The notes under the pieces were generated by a model. That model did not search any database, was not told the origin of the DNA, and saw nothing but the letters and a program-made list of their open reading frames with translations. Source: Pochonia chlamydosporia 170 (Eukaryota; Ascomycota; Sordariomycetes; Hypocreales; Clavicipitaceae). Taken from it: a DNA stretch of 64,000 bases. Positions 34,913 to 44,971 of this stretch are shown one piece after another (the first letter of the stretch is position 1; each line of letters starts with the position of its first letter). The stretch lies in contig NW_019154054.1 of assembly GCF_001653235.2 (NCBI RefSeq), positions 29,633 to 93,632 of the forward strand, given 5' to 3'. The translations under genes and the position numbers were made by a program.

Positions 34913-35767
34913 ATGGCATTTGTAGAGCACTCTGAATGGAAGGGCCGATATAGCCTGAGAGCTCGGAGACCGCCGCCAGGTAGTTTCCAAGACAGTCTCG
35001 AGTCCGACGGTGACGACGAATTCACAATCGGTATTGAACCAGCTACAGACTGTAGCGACAATAACCGTATCTGTTCAAAAACGAAACGCAATTATCTTGG
35101 CTGGTAAGTACGTCGCATATGCCACAGTAATCCCTTCCAACTAACAATTAGCAGGTTTGATGTCGAAGTAATCAAGGATCATAGAACTGCCCCAGATGTA
35201 AGTATATATACATTTAAAACACTATGACTTACGCGGATTCTGCTAACCATGCCAAGAGGTCCATTGAGTACCTTGTCAAATGGGAGGATTCGCCAATATG
35301 CACGTGGGAACCAGCAGACAACTTGTAGTGTGCTCACTCAAACAGCTGAAATTTAAATACCATGCTAATATCCAGCAACTTGCAGGAAGTCGGTTCCCAA
35401 GATCGTCATGCAATACCATAGACGCACCAGTCGGCTCAAGAAAGGCACTGGAACGGCGAGAAGGCGGCGACACGCGGCGACAGCCAGAACAAGAGCGGTG
35501 GGGAATCGACCCAAACAGGTCACCCAAAAGGATTCGGTGCTGGGAAACCCAGTAGAATTGCACTCGTTGTTGGGATCGTGGACGAGTGAAGTTTGCTCGA
35601 TAGATGATGTAGATCGTGAGGAGGATAGGCTAATCGTGTCTGTCACCTGGTTAAATGGGACGAAGACTCGACTCGACATTTGGGGTAACGAGTGGGACCA
35701 ACGGTATAGTGAGATACGACAGCTCGTACAGGGCAGTTCACACAGTGGTGAGAAGCCATGTGCCTAA
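34913..35767 (+). CDS. Second HP1-like protein with altered chromodomain
   Basis: Four exons join in frame: 34913-35103, 35155-35197, 35257-35324, 35386-35767 (684 nt, 227 aa), introns GTAAGT...GCAG, GTAAGT...CCAAG and GTAGTG...GCAG. The chromodomain (about 65-110) reads FDVEVIKDH, IEYLVKWEDSP, CTWEPADNL. Compared with the neighbour at 31 kb it lacks three residues after KW and the third cage aromatic. A basic hinge (TARRRRHAATARTR) precedes a chromo shadow domain (about 165-215): LGSWTSEVCSIDDVD, LIVSVTWLNGTKTRL; the usual CPQK-x-FYE end is replaced by a dissimilar helix. The second exon is 43 nt long, as in the other HP1-like gene, which supports common descent. It may dimerise but bind methyl-lysine poorly (inference). 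Confidence 0.8.
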
Positions 35768-37946
35768 TTTACAACCCAATCGAGGTGAGGTAATGGATCA
35801 GAATATCTTAGGTTGGTTCTTCCAAAGGCGAAGCGCATTTCCATCGCAGGAAGGGTGAATGTTTCTTTGTCAGTCACGTCTGGCAGAAGGAAGCCGACCT
35901 TTGACCTTGATGGAGATATTTACTTCCTATCCAAGTGGAACTCCGTATGGGAACTTGGCCCAACATTTAGGTGGACCGGACATGTGCACTCCAAGACCCC
36001 CGTAGTCAGGACGAGGAGACCTACTTCCGGCGGGCGCTACAAACTATGTTGAAAATGATTCGAAACTGCGAGGATGCAGGCCGACCAGCGCTTCGTAGCG
36101 CGTCGGTGGATTTTATACCGAGGCAGAAATGACATATTTACTCTTGAGTGAACCTTACAAGGCTGGTGCTTGGGCTGTCGTGTGACTGAAAGCCAATAAT
36201 TCCGAAGGGAGGCCCTCTCACCTCCCCTTTTGCTTCAAGCCCTGGCCGCCAACCTCACCCCGTGGTTGGCATCAGGAGCAGGACGAATGTTGCTAACGGT
36301 CCTGCAGCCGATGTGCATCCGATGGGTCGCGCAGGAACTTCATCCCTAGTAGGCTGTGAACTCAAGGCTTCAGGTATATGCCCACCATTCATCAAGCCAT
36401 TGGCCCGCGCCATCAAGTTTGTAACAGTACTCATTAAAAAATGAACGAATCCACTTCCATGTCCAATATGGCGTTGGGGGGATCCCTTGGTTCCATGGCG
36501 GCATATGTCAAGCACGCAGCCTGGCAGGACGCCAAGGACATTCGGCCGGTTTCATTCTGGAGTAGTCTGTTGGACCCTGCCAAGAACTCCATATCCCCAC
36601 GAGGCACGGCACCAAAATGGCATTTGGTGCAAGGAACCAGTAGAAACGGAGAACCCTTGTTCTGTCTCATGTAAGCAATCATCCAAGCAGATGATGTCCG
36701 CAGCCGAACGTGCTCGCAAATTTGGAGATGTTCAAATGGAGTGAGACGAACTTTCCATGGTTGGAAAACAAATGGGTGCGGTTGCAGACTCGATGTCAGA
36801 CCAGCATGAGCAAAAGCCCGGGAAAGGATCATGCGCTTGGGTTGCTATGTATTAAACTGAATGTCTCCCGAGACGCAGCCTGCTCTCCAGGGGTTCTCCA
36901 CCAAGACTCCGTACGGTATGGGTATAAAGTACTCCGTAGGAGATGAAATTTTGCCAGCCCAGTTAACAGCAGCACTGAACCGCGGGCCTGGGTGACGGCA
37001 GTGAAGCGCCAATTGCCATACCAGATGCCGGACTGCCGTTACAGTAGCTGCCGCTTCCCACATTTGTTGAGCAAGATAACTTACGCCTCCGCCGCTTTTA
37101 TCTTCCACCCGCAGGTGTGTGCAGGGAGGACTAGTCCCGGCCGCCAGACAGCCGGAATATACAGCAGAAGCTTAAAGGTTCTTTCCCGCTCTTTCACCAC
37201 CCGCCAATCCCCAATACGCTGTCATCTATGATCATCATTCCAATGCCAATTATGATCTACAATACCTTTTCTCTGTTTAAGTTACGCGAGACGGTATTCG
37301 GGCCATTAGTTGCATATTTTGTGAATGTACCGTTTGATAGGATGTTAAAGTAACTAACGATTAGTGGCCAACGAGGTGGAAGAGTCACTAGCTGGGTGTC
37401 TGTAAATCGTAAAGCGGGTCCACCTGGATCGAGTGTTTAGTGGATGCCACTAGGGTTTCCTATCCGACAAGTCGCTTCTGCCGCCAAAACCACTCACTGT
37501 TGATTAATTGATATATGTCTTCACCATTGCTATCTCGGGACATTATCGTCCATGTCTTTAGCCCTTTTTTATCCAGCTGTTGTCGTGTGATTCCACAGTT
37601 CTTGGCCCACACCTCGCCGCGACAGTCCCTGGACCACAATCAAGACAAGGGGCCCTGTCAAGAATGAATGTATGAACATGTTTCACCCGCTTCAAGTAGT
37701 GGCACACACAGGACCAGAACCCATGGGGCGCACTAACATCATTCTTTCAACCGCATATCAACTTCCGACAGGATCACTGCTTTGCTCTCACAGACGCGCC
37801 TGACTCCTCGCAGTCTCAACACGTCAACCGCCGTCACGCACGAGCCTCGATACCAGCAGACATCTCAGCCCACCCCCGCGATCTGGTATCAACTCGCATA
37901 GCGCAAACCTCATATTCTCACAGTTAATGATGTACGTTTCTGCATC
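35768..37946. other. Intergenic; contains a dispersed repeat copy; promoter of C2H2 gene
   Basis: No supported gene except repeat-like sequence at 36443-36636 (annotated separately). The region 37500-37940 is pyrimidine-rich before the ATG at 37947, fitting a fungal 5' leader. Confidence 0.4.
36443..36636. repeat. Dispersed repeat copy 1 (matches 60963-61160)
   Basis: About 195 bp align in the same orientation with 60963-61160. On the minus strand both copies read a common peptide (PRGDM, SNRLLQNE, SLASCQ, VDSF). Origin unknown; it could be a fragment of a duplicated gene. Confidence 0.6.
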
Positions 37947-38814
37947 ATGATGCCTCGAACAAATACGACCGCGTCTCGCCCGCAGCCTATTGCTCCGGCT
38001 CCTGATGCTGGACGTGCACCCCCAGCCCTACGCCCTATGCCTCTGGACGGTAACACGACCCAGCTCGGTGTTTCCTCCCCATATGGCACTGGACCGCTAA
38101 TGCAAACCCACCATGATCTTTATGATGGGATACAGCTTACTCGTGTTGTTGGATCTCAAGGTCGCCGGGGAATCTTGCCTAGTTCTCCTGGTCGGCCTGC
38201 CGTCCCGGCTGCTGGCGCAACAGGGCTCGTCGTTCCTATTAAGGATGCTGATGGCAAATACCCTTGCCCTCATTGCTCCAAGTCCTACCTCCACAGAAAG
38301 CACTTGAAGCGCCATCTCCTTCGCCGTAAGTCCAACTCTGAACCCCTCATACCCTGAAGAAAGCGGGCCACTTGTGCCTTGATGTGCAAGTCGTGTAGAG
38401 TAACTAACTTCCTACGCAGATACTGGTGATCGTCCTTACATGTGTGTGCTTTGCCGAGATACCTTTTGTAGAAGTGATATCTTGAAGCGCCACTTCCAAA
38501 AGTGCTCCATTCGCCGTGGAAACCCCAGCGGGGTGAGCCACTTGTCCCACCCTCAAGCTCGCGTCAGGAACCACGCTCAGGGTGGGAAGGCTGGTAGCCT
38601 TGGTAATGAAGATGACTTAAACCACCTTCATGGGTTGGACATCATGCCCTCCCACAGCATGGCTTATCCTTTTGCCATGGTTCCCTTCTCTGGCGGCATG
38701 AACAACAAGGCTGGTAACCAGGCTTATATTTCTCGTTCCGCCGGCTACGAACAAGACCGTAATGACGAAGTCCCTAAGATGCGGGTACCTCAGCCTTATG
38801 GACCCATGTTTTAA
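37947..38814 (+). CDS. C2H2 zinc-finger transcription factor, one intron (38326-38419)
   Basis: Exons 37947-38325 and 38420-38814 join via GTAAGT...GAGTAACTAACTT...ACGCAG, giving RHTGDRPY across the join, the classical linker between tandem fingers. Finger 1 is YPCPHCSKSYLHRKHLKRH plus the spliced His; finger 2 is YMCVLCRDTFCRSDILKRHFQKC. A conserved SIRRGNP-x-G-x-SHLSH tail follows. The N-terminal 95 residues are proline-rich, a likely activation region, and the C-terminus is disordered. The gene is about 257 aa and undamaged. Proteins with this pair of fingers and tail are nuclear regulators in many filamentous ascomycetes; I cannot give a specific orthologue. Confidence 0.85.
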
Positions 38815-40111
38815 GCCCCGTAAACAGCGGATTCCATCTAGAGCATCATCCTGTTGGCCTGGAGTGAAATGCCAGGCATGGTGATCTCGGTGAACTCCCA
38901 GCCTGGCCGGAAATAGGTCGCATCAACCCCGCAACAATCAGACGCAACTTGAGGGTCATCATACTTCGAAATTATGATATCAGCGAGCATGACGCAATCA
39001 ACATCTAATGACGGAAGGGCCGCCCAATTTATCTATTGGGCATATGTCATAAGCTTCTGCCGTCGGTCATGTAAGACTCTAACCGCCACCGGACTCCGCG
39101 GACTTTATGGGCCTCTCAACCCGTCCTCGCCTTGGCCTGGAATCAGAAATCGGACAACAGCTTGTTCATGCTGTTTATCCCTGATGAGGCACTCTCTGAG
39201 GCAAATATTTTGGCATCTATATTTTAGCTGGACCTGCTTCTGATTCATTCACCGGCAATCCGCATCAATAGGGCTACTAACAACCGGATATAATACCCAA
39301 ACAAGGTTCAGAGGATAAACAACACGCAGATATGATACGTATGCCGGGACATTACAGCCTTTGTTAGACGGAGAAGCTGCCGATGTCGTAGGATATGGAT
39401 GATGGCGATGGTGATCTTTGTGTAATATCTTGGAGTGGACCCTGTCTGGAAGAAGGCTCTTTTGGAAGTGCGCAGAAGAGAGGATTGCAGTCACAACATC
39501 GTATGACCAATCTCATAATGTCCCGTCTCATATGTCTAGCGTACAGTCGTTACAACCGCTCACTGCTACGTGGTCGGGTGTGACGTAATTTTCCTTCGGC
39601 GGTTTGGGAGCAAAATGCTCAGACCTTATGCAGCCTGTGGTGTGGTCATCGGAAAATTGTAAATAATCAGCGTGCAAGTATGTTTGATGACAGGAAATCT
39701 CTCATCCCGAGAGTTCGGCTCAAGATAGCTGCCAACTTATTCGCGTCGGAGTTTCCTTCTCCGAATCGTGGTCTTCCGCCGGCCGTTCTTTCAACAAAAC
39801 AGGTATGGTAGCCCATTAGTTCTCAACCTTGCCTCTATGCCATGTGTGAAGGTGTAGCACCTTGTCGCTGCCCTGTATAATCGCTTGATGAGATGATCAT
39901 CGACAGGAGTTGGCTTGAGCGTTTCTCTCTTTGTCATTTTTATGTCGTCGCATTTACAAAATAGCTTTATGACTCTCACGAAACTGCTCAACCCCCCGGT
40001 CGGCGAATACTTCGGTCATTTTTGTGCTTTGTCTCCACCATCCCACCAATGAAGTCCCTTCTACCAGGAAAGGCCTAATGTGTGCCAGCCACCGGCCAAA
40101 AGACAATTCGC
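38815..40111. other. Intergenic between C2H2 and BAH genes
   Basis: No domain-bearing frame. It contains the 3' flank of the C2H2 gene and the promoter of the BAH gene. Confidence 0.45.
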
Positions 40112-41338
40112 ATGTTCCGCCATTTCCAACAAGAGGCCTCTCTCAGGAGAACGCACAAATTGTTGTCGCAGCCTAGTGTGGTTGTCCCCACGATCATGGT
40201 GTCAAAGGTAGGAAGGCGACGCCGCGCGAAAAATCACGAGAACACTGCCGACTGTCCTTTCAAAGTCACCAGAGTATTGGTGCCCCCTGATGAAAAACTA
40301 CACTATGCCACGACGCAGGGGAGAGTTGATTCTCGCGGCAGACTAGAGCGACTACAACAGTCTCCATTTGATCCTCCAGGGGCGTTCAAATCGCATCGTA
40401 CGATGAATCTGTCGTATTCTATCGCGCCACACAAGCCGTGGTACGAAATGAGACGCTACAATAGCTTTGTTCGTGAGTCACTTCGTCTGCATCCTTGCGC
40501 AGCCGACAGCATAGTAACGGAACCCACTCATAGTTACAGGTGTCAAGTTTCTTGTTGATGATTTTGTGTACGTCTCCAATGACACGACCATTGAGCGACA
40601 GATGGGTACTACGAACGACCTTGATCAACTTGACTACTGGGTCGCAAAAATCCTCGAGATCAGGGCATCAGACGAGTACCACGTCTACGCGCGCATCTAT
40701 TGGATGTATTCTCCGGATGACCTGCCTCGGGATGTCTTAGATGGTGATAACCTGGTTGGAGAGAGGCGGTATATCTACAGCCAGAACGAGTTAGTCGCTT
40801 CAAATCATAGTGAGTTGGCACATTATCAACTGCCCAATGTTATAGTACGCACAGCACTGACGAGCGCCTTAGTGGATATCATCAATGTTGTCAGTGTTGT
40901 CAGGAAAGCTGACGTCCACGAATTCGGACAGAAAGACGATGACAAAATTCAAAGTGGTGTGTACTGGCGACGAGCGTTTGATTACTTGACCTCACAGTTA
41001 TCGGTATGACTTGTTGGGATTCGTCGAGTGTAGCGCATTATGTACGCTGACGGATCTTATAGTCGGTCGATCCAACGAATAAATGCGAGGACTCGCGAGT
41101 ACCGACGACGTCTACGGTACAACTTGCGCCATGCGAAGGGCAGCTGCCTCCTCTTCGACCGACGATTCCAGTGCCCGATCAAAGCACAAATACTCCATGC
41201 ACACTTAACGTTAGTGATCACTCTGCGTCGTCAGGGTGGAAAACTGGCGGCAATGCTCCGGGCAATGACGCAGCTCGCACAAATAACGATCGTCACGGTC
41301 GACGGCGACGGCGACGCAAGAAGATTATCGGTACGTAA
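40112..41338 (+). CDS. BAH-domain protein lacking PHD finger
   Basis: BAH domains read histone or nucleosome surfaces; fungal BAH-PHD proteins include readers of repressive marks. Exons 40112-40472, 40540-40809, 40873-41003 and 41063-41338 join in frame (1,038 nt, 345 aa), all with GT-AG introns. The start could also be ATG 40196 (317 aa). The conserved lead-in is CPFKVTRVLVPPDEKLHY and KPWYEMRRYNSFV; the BAH core spans about residues 121-250 (KFLVDDFVYVSND, YWVAKILEIRASDEYHVYARI, RRYIYSQNELVASNHMDIIN, YWRRAFDY). After SQLSS, where relatives continue into a Cys-rich PHD finger, this protein has a low-complexity tail ending RRRRRKKII. So it is a truncated-architecture paralogue. Confidence 0.8.
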
Positions 41339-41480
41339 CGATGGGACAATGTGGCTTAGAATGGTTCATGAGAGGCTTTTCCCAATAAGATGTCCAAATT
41401 GCTTCTATCGCCGGCAAATCACGATCGTACACCTCTTCATGATGCCGTATTACCAACTCGAACCTTAGCCTTGAAGACAT

Positions 41481-42032
41481 GTGTGGGAAAAGAGTGCCAA
41501 TACACTAACAGCTTTGCAAGCTCCGGCATCGACATCACTTTTTCGCCTTTATCGCCAATCACCGACACAACAGAAGCTTTTGGCGCAGCTGCAAAGTGTT
41601 CTGGAAGCTGCTTGTTACGAGTTTGGAAAACGATCAATGCCCGATATCTTTCACCGACACGGCTGGGATTCCGCTGACTCGTTAGAGCTGAATCGCTGCG
41701 CCCGCGAGTTCCAGCGTTGGACTTTCTCGGACGTTGCACCCGCCAACAGGCCGCGTGATGAGCTCTTTCGCTCCATCTCCAACATCCGGCATACTGCTGT
41801 CCACCGTCTACGAGTGAGCGTGGACGACATAGAGAAATTCTACAATGATGCTGAGACACTGCTACTTCTACTCGGAGATGACATACGGAGAAGAGAAATT
41901 GCCAGGCTTCGGCAAGAGAGTCAGGCGATAATTGCAAAGGCCAAGAAAAACAAGCACCCGTCGCACTCTACGGTGGGCAAGTCCTTACTAGCATTAGCGA
42001 CCAAGAAAGCCCACGAACAGTATGCGATGTGA
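41481..42032 (+). CDS. Conserved fungal helical domain with RHTAVHR motif, unknown function
   Basis: The 183-aa frame contains HRHGWDSADSLELNRC, DELFRSISNIRHTAVHRLRV and an alpha-helical C-terminus with charged heptads. I recall this block (HGW..., SIRxLRHTAVHR) from many uncharacterised ascomycete proteins. Function is not known. It begins 140 bp after the BAH gene on the same strand. It could be a separate gene or an unjoined last exon of the BAH gene, though I found no clean splice pair linking them. Confidence 0.55.
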   Translation: MWEKSANTLTALQAPASTSLFRLYRQSPTQQKLLAQLQSVLEAACYEFGKRSMPDIFHRHGWDSADSLELNRCAREFQRWTFSDVAPANRPRDELFRSISNIRHTAVHRLRVSVDDIEKFYNDAETLLLLLGDDIRRREIARLRQESQAIIAKAKKNKHPSHSTVGKSLLALATKKAHEQYAM

Positions 42033-43490
42033 CTACCATCCACTGACGGCTAAATCTGAACACGGAGCTAATTTGTAGGGGCAGCAGCGAAAGGTGGATC
42101 AAAGGCGAGCATGAAGGCAGGAAATGAATTCGGAAGCTGACAACAGACGTATACAGTCCTGTACAGCTAGCAAGGATTTTCCGCCGTCCTCCTGAGAGTC
42201 GGGTTAAGTTTCAGTCGAGGGCAGCATTCCACCTGACGAATGTAGAATCCTAGACCCCTTTGGGGCGATTGTCGAGGGTGAGGCAATAGCTATAAAGGTC
42301 AATTTCTTATACATGCCTGACCAACGACAAAGAAAAAATCTCTAGGGATCATGCAGGATAACTGCATAGTCCAAACCCTTTGATAGCCGATTGTATGGCT
42401 ACTGTCTCGAGCTGCACGACGGATTCAACCCTTCGATCTTGGATACTTATAATCTCAACTGGAAATTCCAGTGTGTTGACCTCCGCGTAGGCAGTTGGGC
42501 GGCCAAAAGGAAACCTGTCGCCAACAACGCAGTCGGAAACTGCGAAATTGGGAATACAATTGTCCACTTTACCAGACTGTGACCCCAGGGAACAGATTAG
42601 AGTTCGACTGGTCCGTTCCGTTTTAAGATTTATTCTCGTCCTAATTGATGTTTATAAGACAAAAAATCCGCGAAATATTCCTTCTCGACCTCATCCTCGT
42701 TGTTCATGGCAGAACTAGTCTGGGCCAATAGTGTGCGAATTTCTCCGGGAACTAACGAGTAAATGAGGCTCCTTGGTGCCCGATTTGAAATTTAGACTGC
42801 TATCGGCATCCCACGGACCTTCCCTCTGGTCTGACCGTAATGCCGCGGCCTTCGTCTCCGGCCTGTGACTATACACCCACGACCAGTACGTGAGCCCAAC
42901 AACACCCGTTTCTAGAGTGTAGTCTGATGGCGACCTCTCCGTCGTGTCGTGTGTGAGGTACATCTTCGCCGCAAAACATACACCTCTTGAAAGTTCGTCC
43001 TGAATGTGAGGCATTTGAGCCGTTTGTAGATGAGAATCGATTCCAAAAGGCAAAGCTCGACTAATGTTCTTGCACTATTCACAAGGAGCCAATCCATTTG
43101 ACTGCTGTACGAAAGCCATGTTTCGGGCTGTGGTGCCTGGGATCCAGCCCAAAGTGACTCAAGAGCACACATGAGGCCCTGCCTTGTTCACGCAGGGTAC
43201 TGCGCTCTCGACGCATATGTTGCTGAGCCCAAAATGCCTCATCACCTCTGTGATCCCGCACCTCCCAGCAACGAACCATGATATTATTAACATATTTGAT
43301 CCTGGCCTCGTAACTCTGAGTCCTTTGACAATCCGAGGGTTCAGGCCAAGAGGTGACATTGAAAACCCTCGAAACTCTAGCATCGATTCACGACACGCTC
43401 TTTACCATGCGGAGTGCGGAAGCGCATTGAGGCTGGAAGCCTTCCAATTAGCGATAAATTACCCCCCCACACGATTTGCAATATTCCGCC
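42033..43490. other. Intergenic; no supported gene
   Basis: Frames at 42715-43053 and 42912-43172 on the minus strand lack recognisable domains and overlap one another. A C-run near 43461-43468 lies just before the Rad60-like start. Confidence 0.4.
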
Positions 43491-44971
43491 ATGAGCGACG
43501 AGGGAGCAACCCCGTCACAACGAACGGCTAAGAAACTGCCTTTCAAAGCAACAGCCTTGCGCAAGGCTGCGTCGCTGCGAGCCGAGATCATAACCAATAA
43601 GAAAGAACTGGAGAGCGATGGACTCGACTTATTTCGTAGGTCAAAGGAGATGGAGCCCATAGTGGCTGCGGATCAGGAGAGGCGGCTAAAGAAGAAGCGG
43701 AGACATGACGACCAGCGTCGCAAGTCCGCTGAGTCGTCGGCCAGGAGGTTACCGAGATATACGATATGGTGAAAGCGAAATCTGGAGCATCACCTCAAGC
43801 AGCTCGGAGCGCCGTTCCCATCTCTAGTGAGCCTGTTACACAGGGCGGAGATCTGTCAAGGCTAGTATACTCCGATTTGTTTGATGCGGGTTTCATATGG
43901 CTTACACATGCTAGCGAGTTGGTCACGCCACCGGCATTGAAGTCATCGAAGCGAACACGCCTATTCTCAACACCTTCAGACCTTATACCAGACAACCCAC
44001 CGTTCGCCCGATTGCTGTTGCATTCGGAGCAAGCATCAGTGGGTGGCCCGGGTGGCGACACTCTTACCCCGAGTCTCCTGCCAAACACATCCCTCGATTC
44101 TGACGACGATGACGACGATGATGACGATCTCCGGATTGCACCTAAGCCCACAAAACGAAGGGGCAGTGTCAACCCTATCGAGAGCAGCTTCATAGCAGGA
44201 GATGAGGACGATGAATTTGCGACATATATTCGCAAGGCCGAGGAACAACGCGCTCTGGACCAGGCATTGCTTGGTGTTCGTTCTGATGGAGCTGCGTCGA
44301 AGGCAAAAATTGACATTCTGGTGACGTCGATTGTTCCTGAGACTAAGCCTTGCTGTTTTAGGTTTCTCTTTGATAAGGAGCTCCGAGTAGCGCGTAATAC
44401 GTGGCTTGCTCTTCAGAAACGCAAGGGAATGCTCCTGGATGTTGAAAGAGAGGATGACATTGTGCTTACTTGGCGAAGAAAGAAGGTGTATGCATTTTCC
44501 ACGTTGCTAAATCTAGGCATCCGACCACAGGACAATGGACGGGCTGTGTCAGATGGAAACGACGCCAAGGGTTTCGCAAATGGTCGGACAAGAGTCCACA
44601 TGGAAGCTTGGACGTTGGGTTTGTTCCGAGAAATGGAACGTGAAGAAGAGCTAAAGCGGAAAAGAGAGACTACGGAAGTAGGAGACGACGAAGAGCCAGC
44701 ACCGGTAGAAGAGGAACCACCCGCTTCAGAGGTTAAGACACGAGTCATTCTGAAGGCTCGCGGCATTGCCGACGTCAAATTGACAGTCAAATTGACAGTG
44801 CGACGGACAACAACAGTTGAGACACTTATAACTGGTTTCCGCACGCAGCGGTCAATAGTGCCAGACAGAGATGTTCAGATTTGGTTTGATGGTGACCGAC
44901 TAGAAGAGCATGCGACGATGGATGAGGCGGAGATTGACGATATGGACACACTTGAGGTCCATGTCAAGTGA
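43491..44971 (+). pseudogene. Rad60/Esc2/NIP45-like protein with SUMO-like domain, one frameshift
   Basis: Rad60-family proteins carry SUMO-like domains and act in genome stability and silencing. Start ATG 43491: an N-terminal block typical of fungal members (KKLPFKATALRK, GLDLFRRSKE, VAADQERRLKKKRR). Near 43745 the frame must shift by one base to continue (EVTEIYDMVKAKSG) to 44971. A long disordered acidic middle is followed by a domain at LVTSIVPETKPCCFRF and LRVARNTWLALQ, then the C-terminal SUMO-like fold (ILKARGIADVKLTV, VQIWFDGDRL, IDDMDTLEVHV). A 12-nt tandem duplication (44774-44785 and 44786-44797) adds VKLT inside the first strand. No GT-AG intron explains the shift. Otherwise undamaged; a sequencing error is possible. 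Confidence 0.7.
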
